A DNA stretch of 64,000 nucleotides, from assembly GCF_027853915.1 (NCBI RefSeq), contig NZ_JAQGLA010000018.1, positions 35,932-99,931 of the forward strand. Direction: 5' to 3'. Positions 1-10,600 of the stretch are shown in pieces (position 1 is the stretch's first letter; each line of letters opens with the position of its first letter). The DNA comes from Saccharopolyspora oryzae. GTDB taxonomy: Bacteria > Actinomycetota > Actinomycetes > Mycobacteriales > Pseudonocardiaceae. A program made the position numbers and the translations under genes. Under the pieces are notes generated by a model, which had not been told where the DNA came from, searched no databases, and was given only the letters and a program-made list of their open reading frames with translations.

Positions 1-1036
1 GCGGCGCCTTGTCCGGGTGCTCGGAAGCCAGGACCCGCCCGAAGCTCTCGATCGCCCCGGCGACATCGCCCTCGTCGCGCTGCAGCTCGGCCAGCACGCC
101 CCACGCCTCGACGGAGAAGTGCGGGTGCCGGGTGTTGATCACCCGCTGGTAGATCTCGCGCGCCTGGTCCGGCTGCTCCAGCGCGCGCAGCTGCATGCCG
201 AGGTGGATCAGCGCGTGCAGCCGGATGCCCGGGCGCGGGTCGTCGGCCGCGGCCCGGAACGCCTCGGCCGCTCCCGCCGCGTCACCCAGGTCCTCCAGCA
301 CCCCGCCCAGCAGCACATGCCCCCAGCCGAGGTGCTCGGGGTGGCGGTAGGCGATGATCCGCTCGGCCAGCCGCCGCGCGGTTTCCGGCTCCTCGGCGTG
401 CAGCGCGTAGAGCTTCGCCGCGCCCAGCGATCCGAAGTTCTGGTGCCCGCTGTCCAGCAGCCGCTGCAAGATCGGCTCGGCGTCGGCGTGGCGCCCCTGC
501 TCCAGCAGCGAGCACGCCTGCTCGTAGGCGACCTGGAGGTACTGGTCGGTGGAGCGCTCACCGGGCTCGGGCAGCTCGAGCTCCGAGGCGATCTCGACGA
601 CCCCGGGGTCGCTGCTGGTCAGCGCCCGATCACGGGCTTCCCGGGCACCCTCGACATCGCCGAGCATGTGCAGCACCTGGGCCAGCAGCGCATCGGCGCG
701 ACCAGCGGCGTCCGGGTCGGCGCCGTCGGCGGCGAAGCGCAGCACGGCTTGGGCTGCGGTCAGGTCGTCGGCTTCGAACAGCAGCAGGCCTAAGGAGATC
801 GCGGCGATCTGGGCGTAGATCGGATGCCCGGAGTCGATGGCCCGCTGGTACATCGCGCGAGAGCGCTCGGGGTCGTCGAGCTCGCCGAGCAGCCCGCCCA
901 GCAGGCACGCGGCGTGCGCTGCGGCGTCGAAGTCGCCGTCGTCGAGGACGGTGCTCAGCTCCCGCTCCGCGGCGGCGAGGTCACCACTGCCCCACAGCTT
1001 CCGAGCTGCGGTGACCCGCTGTTCCCACAATGACAC
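1..1036 (-). CDS. TPR-repeat protein, 3' end cut by the window edge
   Basis: The minus strand reads open from a GTG at 1036 to the window edge, at least 345 codons, so the C-terminus is missing. A GGAGG lies 6 nt upstream of the GTG and decides the start; a TTG at 1030 is less likely. The translation begins VSLWEQRVTAARKLW and is a series of degenerate tetratricopeptide units of about 34 residues, for example LLGGLLGELDDPERSRAMYQ and LGGVLEDLGDAAGAAEAF. No signal peptide or catalytic domain is visible. TPR arrays bind other proteins, so a scaffold role is likely, but the partner cannot be inferred. The gene next to it upstream, the GH25 muramidase, is on the same strand. Confidence 0.75.
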   Translation of the reverse strand, partial: MSLWEQRVTAARKLWGSGDLAAAERELSTVLDDGDFDAAAHAACLLGGLLGELDDPERSRAMYQRAIDSGHPIYAQIAAISLGLLLFEADDLTAAQAVLRFAADGADPDAAGRADALLAQVLHMLGDVEGAREARDRALTSSDPGVVEIASELELPEPGERSTDQYLQVAYEQACSLLEQGRHADAEPILQRLLDSGHQNFGSLGAAKLYALHAEEPETARRLAERIIAYRHPEHLGWGHVLLGGVLEDLGDAAGAAEAFRAAADDPRPGIRLHALIHLGMQLRALEQPDQAREIYQRVINTRHPHFSVEAWGVLAELQRDEGDVAGAIESFGRVLASEHPDKAP

Positions 1037-1422
1037 GCCGCGCCTCCGATCAGGTGATCATCGATCGCGGCGAGGATATCGGTCCGCCGCACCTGTTACG
1101 GCCCGTCCCCTGGACCGAAAAAGCCGACGAAGATCACCTGCCTCGGACGCAACCGAACACCCCCGCCGAACGTCCAACAACACCCGAACGCTCATCTGTC
1201 CACAAGGGACAAATGTGCCGAGGGTGCCTTTCTGCAGGTGGTGGACCGTGAGCACTTTGTGTCGCTATGGCAACAAAAAGTACTCACGGATCCTGAGCAG
1301 GCAAAACGCTCCGATTGGGCGGATTCCCGAGTTCGGGGACCGTCCGCAGGCGCAGAAGAGCGGGCCGCCCGCTTTCGCGGACGGCCCGCTCCCGTCGAAA
1401 TTCCGCGGCGCGAACGCCTGGG
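1037..1422. other. 386-bp intergenic region between TPR and GH25 genes
   Basis: No convincing gene. A minus-strand reading frame at 1058-1255 lacks a ribosome binding site and recognisable domains. The region holds the promoter of the TPR gene, not resolvable by eye, and one hairpin at 1246-1289. Confidence 0.5.
1246..1289 (-). terminator. GTGAGT-family stem-loop, likely terminator of the GH25 gene
   Basis: Arms CCGTGAGCACTTT and AAAGTACTCACGG pair with one mismatch around a loop containing GCTATGGC. It lies 133 nt after the GH25 stop codon. The same stem and loop pattern recurs at 14556-14602 and 53656-53701, each time downstream of a stop codon. Confidence 0.55.
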
Positions 1423-2607
1423 TCAGCGCGCCAGCTTCTCCAAGCGCGCCTGGCCCTCCTGGAACTGGTTCAGGTCGGTGTTGCCGCTGATGCCGGCAAC
1501 GCTGCCCTGGTCGGTGTACTGCCAGAAGTGCCAGTTGCTGAAGCCGTTGGGCACGGACGGGCTGTCCACGCCGTAGGAAGCCAGCCACAGCGGGTGCCCG
1601 TCGAAGCTGTTGGTGCTGCCCATGCACTCCCGCCAGAACGACGGGTTGGCGTAGATGACCGGCTCCTTGCCGGTGCGCTCCTTGACCTTGTCGTTGAAGG
1701 TCTTGGTCCACTGGTGCATCTGGTCCACCGACATCCCGTAGCAGCCGCCCGAGTTCGGGTCGACCTCCAGGTCCAGCACCGGCGGCAGGGTCTTGCCGTC
1801 GGCCTGGTAGTCGGCGACGTCGAGGAACCGGTTGGCCTGCTCCTCGGCGGACGAGTCGCTCGGCCGCGCGAAGTGGTAGGCACCGGCGATCAGCCCGGCG
1901 GCCTTGGCCCCGTGGTACTGCTCGTTGTAGCGCGGGTTGGAGAAGCTGGTGCCGTCGGTGGCCAGCACGAAGGTGAACTTCTTGCCGTCCGCGGCGACCT
2001 TGCCCCAGTCGATGGGCCCGTTGTGGTTGGACACGTCGATGCCCTCGACCGGCGGGCCGAGCGGAGCCTCCGGCTCGGGTGCCGGAGCCGCCGGGGCGGC
2101 GTCGCGCGGCTCCGCCTGCTGCGGAGGGGGAGCTTGCTGCAGCGTGGCGTGCTGTTCCAGGGTGGCCTGCTTGTCGGGAGCGGCCTCCTGGATCGGGGCG
2201 GCCATCGCGGCCTCTTCGATCTGGGGCTTGGCCGGGCCGGCGACGGCGGTGCCGATCACCAGGCCGACGACGCCGACGGCTGCGACCGCGGCGCCCGCCT
2301 GCATCGAACGAGTGCGCGAAGCCCGCACGACGGGCTCGGGGAGCTTTTCCTGAACCGCGGCAACGTGCGGCGCAACCCTCTCCCGGAAGCGCCGCACCGC
2401 CGGAGCGTCCTGGACCCGCCGCAGCAGCGGGGCCAGCCACTGCACGAGGCGCTCGACCAGCGGCGCGAGCCACGCGCGAACGCGGTCCGCGGCCACGCGC
2501 AGGGCCTGGTCGACCCGCTGGGCAGAGGAGGGGGAGCTCTGCTTCGGGGTGGAAGCGTTGTCGAAGTTTTCGGGGGATCTCGGTTGGTCGGAGTTTTCGG
2601 GGTTCAC
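1423..2607 (-). CDS. GH25 family muramidase (lysozyme), membrane-anchored or exported
   Basis: Predicted N,O-diacetylmuramidase that cleaves the MurNAc-GlcNAc bond of peptidoglycan. The C-terminal ~210 residues form a glycoside hydrolase 25 domain: it opens with GIDVSNHNG and carries the acidic DLEVD strand typical of the active site. In front lie a charged N-terminal stretch of about 100 residues, a hydrophobic segment AGAAVAAVGVVGLVIG and a Pro/Ala/Gln-rich linker, so the enzyme is probably anchored with the catalytic domain outside. GTG codons exist at 2619 and 2607. A GGAG sits 1 nt before the first and 11 nt before the second, so I prefer 2607 (394 aa). It is monocistronic; upstream is a phased palindrome pair and then divergent tex. 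Confidence 0.88.
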   Translation of the reverse strand: MNPENSDQPRSPENFDNASTPKQSSPSSAQRVDQALRVAADRVRAWLAPLVERLVQWLAPLLRRVQDAPAVRRFRERVAPHVAAVQEKLPEPVVRASRTRSMQAGAAVAAVGVVGLVIGTAVAGPAKPQIEEAAMAAPIQEAAPDKQATLEQHATLQQAPPPQQAEPRDAAPAAPAPEPEAPLGPPVEGIDVSNHNGPIDWGKVAADGKKFTFVLATDGTSFSNPRYNEQYHGAKAAGLIAGAYHFARPSDSSAEEQANRFLDVADYQADGKTLPPVLDLEVDPNSGGCYGMSVDQMHQWTKTFNDKVKERTGKEPVIYANPSFWRECMGSTNSFDGHPLWLASYGVDSPSVPNGFSNWHFWQYTDQGSVAGISGNTDLNQFQEGQARLEKLAR

Positions 2608-2792
2608 GAGTCCCCACACTCCAGCACGGAGCGTGTACCGACATCGAGGTTTGTACGTGCCCGAGTACCTAGTTTAACCCCTTCGAGCTACAGCACTCGC
2701 TTGATCCGTCACGGTTCGTGACAACAGTGCGTCACGCTCCGAGATCCCGGCGGCCCAGGTCACAAGCCCTCCGGCTCCGCCACGCAGCACCG

Positions 2793-2851
2793 CAGTTTCA
2801 ATTGAAACTGCGATCCGCCGTGCCTGGGGTTCGCAGTTTCAATTGAAACTG
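2793..2851. repeat. Phased palindrome pair (A element), copy 1
   Basis: Two copies of CAGTTTCAATTGAAACTG start at 2793 and 2834, exactly 41 bp apart. The 23-bp spacer contains GATCCGCCGTGCCTGGGG. It lies between the divergent GH25 and tex genes, about 150 bp before the tex start. The rest of 2608-3006 shows no gene and must hold both promoters. Other copies are at 31561, 43901, 56806 and 61004. Confidence 0.9.
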
Positions 2852-3006
2852 TGGTCCATCGGGCCCGACGACGGCCGGTGACCGGACCACCCCGATGAGC
2901 AGCATCCCGACACGCCGACGCGAGTGCGGACGTAGCCTGCGAGCCCGGTCCGGCACAATGTCCGGTCGGATCTGGCGAAGATCGCAGAGAAGGCGGAATC
3001 AGCATC

Positions 3007-5391
3007 GTGACGACTGTTCATCAGAAGATCGCCGAGGAGCTCGGCGTCCGCGAGCGCCAGGTGCAGTCCGCCGTCGAGCTGCTCGACGGCGGGGCGACTG
3101 TGCCCTTCATCGCCCGCTACCGGAAGGAAGCGACCGGCGCCCTCGACGACGCCCAGCTGCGCACGCTCGAAGAGCGCCTGCGCTACCTGCGCGAACTCGA
3201 AGAGCGGCGCACGACGGTGCTGGACTCGATCCGGTCCCAGGGCAAGCTCACCGACGAGCTCGAGGCGCAGATCACCGAGGCCGACTCGAAGGCGCGGCTG
3301 GAGGACATCTACCTCCCCTACAAGCCCAAGCGCCGCACCAAGGCCCAGATCGCGATCGAGGCGGGCCTCGAGCCGCTGGCGGACAAGCTGCTGGCCGACC
3401 CGAACAACGACCCGCAGCAGAACGCGGCCGAGTTCGTCGACGCCGACAAGGGCGTCGACGACGCGCAGGCCGCGCTGGACGGCGCGCGGTCGATCCTGGT
3501 GGAGCGCTTCTCCGAGGACGCCGACCTGATCGGCGAGCTGCGCGAGAAGGTCTGGGCGCGCGGCCGGGTGGTCTCCAAGGTCCGCGAGGGCAAGGAGGAG
3601 GAAGGGGCGAAGTTCGCCGACTACTTCGAGTTCTCCGAGCCGTTCACCGACCTGCCCTCGCACCGCATCCTGGCGCTGTTCCGCGGTGAGAACGAGGAGG
3701 CGCTGGAGCTGTCCCTGGAGCCGGACGACGGTTCCGAGCAGGTCGGCCCGACCGACTACGAGCTGCGCATCGCCCAGCAGTTCGGCATCGCCGACCAGGG
3801 CCGCCCGGCCGACAAGTGGCTGTCGGACGTGGTCCGCTGGGCGTGGCGGACCCGCATCCTGACCCGCCTGAGCGTGGACATGCGGCTGCGGCTGCGGCAG
3901 AACGCCGAGGACGAGGCGGTCCGGGTGTTCGCGGCCAACCTGCGCGACCTGCTGCTGGCCGCGCCCGCGGGCTCTCGCGCCACGATGGGCCTGGACCCGG
4001 GCTTCCGGACCGGCGTGAAGGTCGCGATCGTGGACGGCACCGGCAAGGTCGTCGCCACCGACACGATCTACCCGCACCAGCCGCAGCGGCAGTGGGACCA
4101 GGCGCTGGCCAAGCTGGCGGCGCTGGCCAAGGAGCACTCGGTCGACCTGATCGCGATCGGCAACGGCACGGCCTCCCGCGAGACCGACAAGCTGGCCGGC
4201 GAGCTGATCAGCCAGAACCCGGACCTGAAGCTCACCAAGATCTCGGTGTCCGAGGCGGGCGCGTCGGTGTACTCGGCTTCGGCTTACGCCTCGCGCGAGC
4301 TGCCGGACCTCGACGTCTCGCTGCGCGGCGCGGTGTCCATCGCCCGCCGCCTGCAGGACCCGCTGGCGGAGCTGGTGAAGATCGACCCGAAGTCGATCGG
4401 TGTCGGCCAGTACCAGCACGACGTGTCGGAGACGAAGCTGTCGCGTTCGCTGGACGCGGTGGTCGAGGACTGCGTGAACGCGGTGGGCGTGGACGTCAAC
4501 ACGGCGTCGGCCCCGCTGCTGACCCGCGTGTCGGGCATCAGCGAGACGCTGGCGGGCAACATCGTCCAGCACCGCGACACCAACGGCCCGTTCCGCACCC
4601 GCACGACGCTCAAGGACGTGGCGCGCCTGGGCCCGAAGGCGTTCGAGCAGTGCGCGGGCTTCCTGCGCATCCCGGACGGCGACGATCCGCTGGACTCCTC
4701 CGCGGTGCACCCGGAGGCCTACCCGGTGGTGCAGCGGATCATGGGCAGCACCGGCACGGAGATCCGCGAGCTGATCGGCAACGCCCGGGTGCTGAAGTCG
4801 GTGCGGCCGCAGGACTTCGTGGACGACGACTTCGGTCTCCCGACGGTCACCGACATCCTCGCCGAGCTCGACAAGCCGGGCCGCGACCCGCGTCCGGAGT
4901 TCAAGACGGCGTCCTTCGCCGACGGCGTGGAGAAGATCGCGGACCTCAAGCCGGGCATGACCCTGGAGGGCGTGGTCACCAACGTGGCGGCCTTCGGAGC
5001 CTTCGTGGACGTGGGCGTCCACCAGGACGGCCTGGTCCACGTCTCGGCGATGTCGAAGAACTTCGTCAACGACCCCCACGACGTCGTCAAGTCCGGAGAG
5101 ATCGTCCGCGTCAAGGTCCTCGACGTGGATATCCCCCGCAAGCGAATCTCCCTGACCCTCCGCCTCGACGACGAGCCCGGAGCCGGCGGCAAGCCGGAGC
5201 GAGACTCCAACCGAGGCGGCGGCCGAGGCCAAGGCGGCGGCAACCGCAACGGCGGAGGCCGGAGCAACGGCAACCGCAACGGCCAGGGCGGCCGAAACGG
5301 AAACCGAGGCGGCGGCCAGCGAAACCAGCGCAACAACGCCCCGTCCGGAGCGATGGCCGACGCCCTCCGCAAGGCGGGCTTCGGCAAGTGA
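3007..5391 (+). CDS. tex: Tex-family S1 RNA-binding transcription accessory protein
   Basis: A 794-aa cytoplasmic nucleic-acid-binding protein of the Tex family, related to eukaryotic Spt6. Visible in order: an N-terminal helical Tex region ([20 protein letters not shown]); a YqgF/RNase H-like fold from about residue 325 ([19 protein letters not shown]); helix-hairpin-helix motifs around 495-560 ([16 protein letters not shown]); and an S1 domain at about 645-715 ([20 protein letters not shown]). The last ~75 residues are a low-complexity Gly/Arg/Asn tail ending in [15 protein letters not shown]. Start is GTG. Tex proteins affect transcription and rho-dependent processes in other bacteria; the exact role here is inferred. 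No operon partner. The long reading frame on the opposite strand is a GC-bias shadow. Confidence 0.95.
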   Translation: MTTVHQKIAEELGVRERQVQSAVELLDGGATVPFIARYRKEATGALDDAQLRTLEERLRYLRELEERRTTVLDSIRSQGKLTDELEAQITEADSKARLEDIYLPYKPKRRTKAQIAIEAGLEPLADKLLADPNNDPQQNAAEFVDADKGVDDAQAALDGARSILVERFSEDADLIGELREKVWARGRVVSKVREGKEEEGAKFADYFEFSEPFTDLPSHRILALFRGENEEALELSLEPDDGSEQVGPTDYELRIAQQFGIADQGRPADKWLSDVVRWAWRTRILTRLSVDMRLRLRQNAEDEAVRVFAANLRDLLLAAPAGSRATMGLDPGFRTGVKVAIVDGTGKVVATDTIYPHQPQRQWDQALAKLAALAKEHSVDLIAIGNGTASRETDKLAGELISQNPDLKLTKISVSEAGASVYSASAYASRELPDLDVSLRGAVSIARRLQDPLAELVKIDPKSIGVGQYQHDVSETKLSRSLDAVVEDCVNAVGVDVNTASAPLLTRVSGISETLAGNIVQHRDTNGPFRTRTTLKDVARLGPKAFEQCAGFLRIPDGDDPLDSSAVHPEAYPVVQRIMGSTGTEIRELIGNARVLKSVRPQDFVDDDFGLPTVTDILAELDKPGRDPRPEFKTASFADGVEKIADLKPGMTLEGVVTNVAAFGAFVDVGVHQDGLVHVSAMSKNFVNDPHDVVKSGEIVRVKVLDVDIPRKRISLTLRLDDEPGAGGKPERDSNRGGGRGQGGGNRNGGGRSNGNRNGQGGRNGNRGGGQRNQRNNAPSGAMADALRKAGFGK

Positions 5392-5732
5392 CGTAAGCAG
5401 AGGGGCGGGGCGCCCTTCGCCTGTCTTCCCCGGGCCTTTCCCTTTTGCACCACTGCGCACGAACGGTCATAGCCTTCACGCCACCCGGAATGCGCAGAAC
5501 CACGGATCACAGTTCCGTCCCGGTCCTGTTCATTGAGGACGTGACCGGCGAGGGCGAGCGGGGAACCTGCGAGCCCTCCGACACCTTGACGCCCGAAGGC
5601 GCGGGACCTCTCGACGATCATCGTCGCGGCACCGTGTGATGGTGTCGCTGCTGTTCATCGGCGGAGGCCAGCCCGGGCTCGAATCCGCTGATCACTGCTG
5701 ACTCACGCTATGTGCACGGAGCTCCAGTCAGA
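5392..5732. other. 341-bp convergent intergenic region
   Basis: Lies between the stops of tex (plus) and the 5733 gene (minus). Small reading frames here have no ribosome binding site or domain. I see GC-rich short inverted segments just after tex but no clean hairpin, and no repeat of the window's families. Confidence 0.4.
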
Positions 5733-6341
5733 TCAGGCTGGACGCCCGTCCGGCCAGCGCGGATCTACCCGGATCATCTGGAGCATTCGCCAGCTGAACT
5801 TCACGTCGTACTCGTACATCACGTCGTCCGCACCTCGGCTCTCCAGGCCGTGATCCTCGAACGGGTACCACAGGTCGCCCTCTTCCAACGGGCCGAAGCG
5901 TTCCCGAACCTCGCTGAGCAAGTGCCGCCACGGCTCGAGCTCCTCCGGAGCCTCGACGTGCGGAACCTCCGAGTCCTCACGCCGCACGAATCCGCCATCG
6001 ATCCAGAACCCGTTGGCATCCCCCACGACCTCGAAGTCGAACTCGGGCCACGGTTCGAAGTGGTAGATCAGCGACGTAGCGCGTTCCCCGTCAAGCCAGC
6101 GGGTTTCCTCCACCGCAGGTTCCCCGGCGAACTTCTTGACGTTGGCCAACGTCCGCTTCAACTCGAGAAGCTTCAGCCCCGCTGCAACCCGCTCCGCGAC
6201 CTCCTGCATCTCGGCACGCGTTGCCCCGAACAGGGCAAGAGCCTCATCCACCCGCTCATCTGCACCCATGGTGGTGTCGAGCAAGTAGAGCTGAAAATCC
6301 CGCCCCTCACTGGGAACCGACTTCGAACTCCGCCATACCAT
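5733..6341 (-). CDS. Conserved protein of unknown function, paralogue of 13208-13771
   Basis: A 202-aa acidic soluble protein without signal peptide or membrane segment. I do not recognise the family. It aligns over almost its full length with the protein at 13208-13771; shared blocks include the DFQL start, TLANVKK.AGEP, WPEFDF.VVG, SEVPHVE.PE and EVRERFGPL.EGD. The ATG is preceded by GAGGAGG at normal distance, so the start is firm. It sits on the minus strand on the left flank of the IclR-hydantoinase-OPT operon, with the paralogue on the right flank in the same orientation. A plausible but unproven idea is an immunity protein, given the size, charge and the SMI1/KNR4 gene nearby. Confidence 0.7.
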   Translation of the reverse strand: MVWRSSKSVPSEGRDFQLYLLDTTMGADERVDEALALFGATRAEMQEVAERVAAGLKLLELKRTLANVKKFAGEPAVEETRWLDGERATSLIYHFEPWPEFDFEVVGDANGFWIDGGFVRREDSEVPHVEAPEELEPWRHLLSEVRERFGPLEEGDLWYPFEDHGLESRGADDVMYEYDVKFSWRMLQMIRVDPRWPDGRPA

Positions 6342-6858
6342 CGGACCTCCTCCTCCCGCTCCGCCCCGAGCACTCGTTCCGGCCGAAACTTCGGACGAGA
6401 TAACCGCTTCCGGTAGATCTTCAGCATCGTCGACCGCTCAACCGGGCCTGCCTCGTACTCCTTCTCTCCCCCAGTCCTGCAAAGCTCCTCGCGAAGCGCC
6501 AGTGCAGCGCCGACGCGACCCGAGGCGGCGAGCATGTCCGCCAGCTGAGCCCTCGTCACTACCCCCACACCACCAGCCCTCTCGATCCAGGCGCAAGCCA
6601 ACGTTCCCCGGTGGCACCACCCCAACACCTTCCTGGTCCCCGCGCACCCGAAATGCGAAGGATCAAGACCGCGTGTCGGAGAACTAGAAGCTCGGCGCGC
6701 TGGCCCGGGATTGCTCTCCGACGGTCAACGCGGACTATTCCGGCATTTCCGAATACGTCACAAGTCGCGCAATTCAGCCGCAAAGGGCCTGCAATTCAAC
6801 CCTTGCGTCAGCAAGTGGTCCGGGTCATACTCGCCTGGTCCAGCATTCTGCAACTGCT
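6342..6858. other. Upstream region with a possible degenerate reading frame
   Basis: A minus-strand frame from a GTG near 6559 reads VTRAQLADMLAASGRVGAAL and continues into a basic stretch MLKIYRKRLSRPKFRPERVL before running deep into the 5733-6341 gene in another frame. Because of that long overlap, and because the ribosome binding site of the downstream gene lies inside it, I do not call a gene; it may be a remnant. The right part is less GC-rich than the flanks and probably holds the promoter of the IclR gene. Confidence 0.3.
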
Positions 6859-6875
6859 GTTCCAGAAAATGGAAC
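6859..6875 (+). promoter_or_regulatory. Inverted repeat GTTCCA-N5-TGGAAC, likely IclR operator
   Basis: A perfect 6-bp dyad with an AT-rich 5-bp spacer, ending 7 nt before the ATG of the IclR-type regulator. IclR regulators commonly bind TGGAA-type dyads near their own promoters. The right arm GGAAC is also the only purine-rich stretch at a workable distance from the ATG, so a bound regulator could cover the ribosome binding region. Confidence 0.55.
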
Positions 6876-6882
6876 TTTCTCT

Positions 6883-7635
6883 ATGACCACTCTTGAAAGC
6901 GCAGCCGAAGTGCTCCGCTGCTTTTCGCCTGACCGCACCGAGCTCACGGTTACCGAGACAGCAGCGCTGCTCGGCCTGCCGAAGAGCACCACCTCGCGCT
7001 TGCTGCGCGCGATGCTGGCAGCCGGGTTCTTGGAGACCGTCGGGGAGAGCCGGCGCTACCGCCCCGGCGCTCTCGTGCTCGGGCTTTCGCGGTCGTACCG
7101 CACCAGTTCGGTCCTGTTCCGGCATGTCGACGCGGCGATCGCGGACATCGTCAAGCAGGTCGGGCACACCGGTTACGTCTCGATCCGCAGCGGGGTCGAG
7201 GTCATCGGCCTCACCGACCACCGGGGCAGCAACGCGCTGAGCGTTTCCCCGCAGCTGGGCCGCCCGCTGCCGGTGCATTCGACGGCCACCGGCAGGGCTC
7301 TGCTCGCCCGGATGCCCGACGACGCGGTCCGGGAGCTCTTCCCGCACGGCTGGGAACGGCAATCGGCCACGGCACCCGGCTCGGTCGACGAGCTGCTCGA
7401 CCGGTTGTCCCTGGTCCGGAGGCAGGGATTCGCCGAGTCCTACGACGAAGCGGTCCGCGGCGCGGGCGTGGTGTCCACCGCCGTCGGGACGCAAGACGAC
7501 GAGGCACTCGCCATGTGCATCGCCTACCCGCTCGCCACGGTCTCGGCCGAGGAAGTGAACGCGATGAAAGAGCTCATGGTGACCCGCACCGAGGAAATCG
7601 CCGCTCTGGTCGGTGACCACACCCGGCAGACCTGA
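6883..7635 (+). CDS. IclR-family transcriptional regulator
   Basis: A 250-aa protein with the family's two parts. The N-terminal winged helix-turn-helix covers about residues 5-60 (VTETAALLGLPKSTTSRLLR). The C-terminal GAF-like effector domain covers about 75-245 and contains the characteristic PLPVHSTATGRALLA stretch. It lies 29 bp before the hydantoinase gene on the same strand and almost certainly controls that operon and itself. The effector is unknown; substrate-responsive control of the hydantoinase-OPT pathway is the simplest reading. Confidence 0.92.
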   Translation: MTTLESAAEVLRCFSPDRTELTVTETAALLGLPKSTTSRLLRAMLAAGFLETVGESRRYRPGALVLGLSRSYRTSSVLFRHVDAAIADIVKQVGHTGYVSIRSGVEVIGLTDHRGSNALSVSPQLGRPLPVHSTATGRALLARMPDDAVRELFPHGWERQSATAPGSVDELLDRLSLVRRQGFAESYDEAVRGAGVVSTAVGTQDDEALAMCIAYPLATVSAEEVNAMKELMVTRTEEIAALVGDHTRQT

Positions 7636-7664
7636 TCAAGACCCCACAACTCGGAGGAAAACGC

Positions 7665-10600
7665 ATGTCGCGCCTGCGCATTGGTTTTGACATCGGCGGC
7701 ACCTTCACCGACTTCGTGCTCTACGACACCGAAGGGCATTCGCTGGAACTGCACAAGCGCCTGACCACACCGCACGATCCGTCGATCGCGGCGCTGGCCG
7801 GGATCGAGGAGCTCGTGCAGCGGGCCGGGGTCCGCCTCGCGGACATCGGCGAGATCGTGCACGGCACCACGCTGGTCACCAACGCGGTGATCGAACGCAA
7901 GGGCGCGAAGTTGGGCCTGCTCACCACCGAGGGGTTCCGGGACGTGCTCGAGGCGGGCACCGAGCAGCGCTACGACATCTACGACCTGTTCATCCCGTTC
8001 CCCGATCCGCTGGTCGCCCGCCGAGACCGCCTCGAGGTGCCCGAACGCATCGACGCGGACGGCGAAGTCGTCGTGCCGCTCGACCTCGACGCGGCGCGCG
8101 CCCGCTTGCACGAGTTCTCCCGCAACGGGATCGAGGCGGTCGCGGTCTGCTTCCTGCACTCCTACCGCAATCCCGAGCACGAGCGTCGAATCGGCGAACT
8201 CGCCCGCCAGGAATTCCCGGACCTCGCGGTCTCCCTGTCCTCCGACGTCGTCGCAGAGTTGTGGGAGTACCAGCGCGCAGTCACCACCTGCGCGAACGCT
8301 TACGTGCAGCCGCTGATGGACCGCTACCTGGGGCGGCTCGAGCACGCGCTGGCCGAACGCGGCTTCGCCGGTGCGCTGCGCCTGATGCATTCGGCCGGCG
8401 GTCTGATCGCGCCTTCGACCGCGCGCGAGTTCCCGATCCGCCTGCTCGAATCCGGCCCGGCGGGCGGCGGCCTGGCCACCGCGCTGTTCGGTCGTTCGGC
8501 GGACAAGCTGGACGTGATCTCGTTCGACATGGGCGGGACCACCGCGAAGGCGTGCATGATCGAAGACGGCCGCGCCGAGATCGCGCCGATGATGGAGGCC
8601 GCCAGGGTCGACCGCTTCAAGAAGGGATCCGGCCTGCCGATCAAGGCACCGGTCATCGACATGATCGAGATCGGTGCCGGTGGTGGTTCCATCGCGTCGA
8701 TCGACGAGGTCGGCCTGCTTCGGGTCGGTCCTCGCTCCGCGGGCTCGGACCCGGGCCCCGCCTGCTACGGCAAGGGCGGTACCGAGCCGACCGTCACCGA
8801 CGCCAACCTCCTGCTCGGCTACTACGACCCCGAGTTCTTCCTCGGCGGGCAGATGGCGCTGGACAAGGCCGCGGCCGAAGCAGCTGTGTCCACAGTGGCC
8901 GGACCGCTCGGTCTCGCGCCGGAGGAAGCCGCGTGGGGCATCCACAAGGTCGTCGTGGAGAGCATGGCCGGTGCGGCCCGGGTGCACCTCGTGGAGAAGG
9001 GCAAGGATCCCCGGCGGTACGCGATGGTCGGTTTCGGCGGTGCGGGCCCCGCGCATGCCGTGGGCGTCGCCAGGGCTCTGGGCGTCCGCGAGGTGATCGT
9101 GCCGCCTGCGTCCGGCGCGGCGTCGGCCGTCGGATTCCTCGCCGCACCGCTCTCGTTCGAGCAGGTGCGCTCGATGCCGGTGCGGATGGTGGACGGCTTC
9201 GACGCCGATTCGGTCAACGCGGTGCTGGGCGACCTGGAAGAACAGGGTCGCGCCAAGCTCGCCGAAGCCGGTGTGCCGGACGCCGTCGTGCGGGTCGAAC
9301 GCGCCGCCGACATGCGCCTGATCGGGCAGCTGCACGAGATTTCGGTACCGCTGCCCGATGGCGCCATCGACGCCGGCAGCCTCGGCCGGATCCGCGACGC
9401 CTTCGCCGATTCCTACAAGGCGCGCTACACCTCGCTCTACGAAGGCGCTGAGATCGAGGCGATCAGCTTCCGCGTCACCTGCATCGGGCCCACGCCGTCG
9501 GTGTCGCTGACCGGCGGTGCGGCGGCGACCGACTCCGCCCGCAGCAGGAAGGGAACGCGGGACGCCTACTTCGGCTCCGGGTGGGTGGAGGTCGACGTCC
9601 ACGACCGCTACGCGCTCGCCCCCGGTGACCGGATCGACGGCCCGGCGATCATCGAGGAGCGCGAGTCGACCACGGTGATCCCCCCGGGGGACAGCGTGCT
9701 CGTCGACTCCGCGCTGAACCTGCGCATCGACGTCGCCCTCCCGGAGGAGGCCTCGGCCGTCGTCACCGCCGACACCCCGCACGAAGAAGCGGTCAAGGTG
9801 ATCGAGGGAGATCCGATCGCCCTGGAGATCATGTGGAGCCGGCTGGTCAACGTGGTCGAGGAGATGTGGGAGACGGTGTGCCGCACCGCGTTCTCCCTCG
9901 TGGTGTCCGAAGCGCAGGACTTCGCCTGCGAGCTGCTCGACCCGACCGGCGAGACGCTCGCGCACTCGCCGCGCGCGATGCCGGTGTTCAACCTGACCTT
10001 GCCCAGGGCCGTCAAGGCGCTGCTGGCCAAGTACCCGGCTGAGACGCTGCAGCCCGGCGATGTCCTGATCACCAACGATCCCTGGCTGTGCGCGGGTCAC
10101 CTGTTCGACATCGCGCTGGTCACCCCGGTCTTCCACGAGGGAAGGCTGATCGGGCTGATGGGCACGGTCGGGCACGTGGCCGACATCGGTGGCACCAAGG
10201 ACTACCTGCATCCCCGTGAGATCTTCGAGGAGGGGCTGCAGATCCCGCCGATGAAGCTCTACTCGGCGGGTGAACCGGACGAGTCGCTGTTCACGTTGCT
10301 GGGCGAGAACGTCCGCAACCCGAGCCAGGTGATCGGCGACATCCACTCCTTCGTCGCGGCCAACGCGCTTGGCGCTGCCCGGTTGCTCTCCTTCGTGCGG
10401 GAGTACGGGATGCACGACCTGCAGGCGCTGGCGTCGGTGGTCACGAAGCGCTCCGAGGACGCGATGCGCGCGGCCATCCGCGAGCTGCCGGACGGCGTGT
10501 ACACCTCCGAGATCGAGAACAACCCGCTCGGCGAGGTGATGCGGTACCCGGTCAAGGTGACGGTCGACGGTGATGCGATCTCCATCGACTTCGACGGCGC

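Noticed and set aside
2839..5460. Long open frame opposite tex (873 codons)
   Set aside because: It is antisense to a clear Tex protein, is dominated by Val/Gly/Arg/Ala/Leu runs and has no ribosome binding site or domain; a product of high GC.
6173..6628. Minus-strand frame upstream of the 5733 gene that could be a toxin or regulator
   Set aside because: It overlaps the downstream gene by ~170 bp in another frame and lacks a clear end or domain; noted as a possible remnant only.
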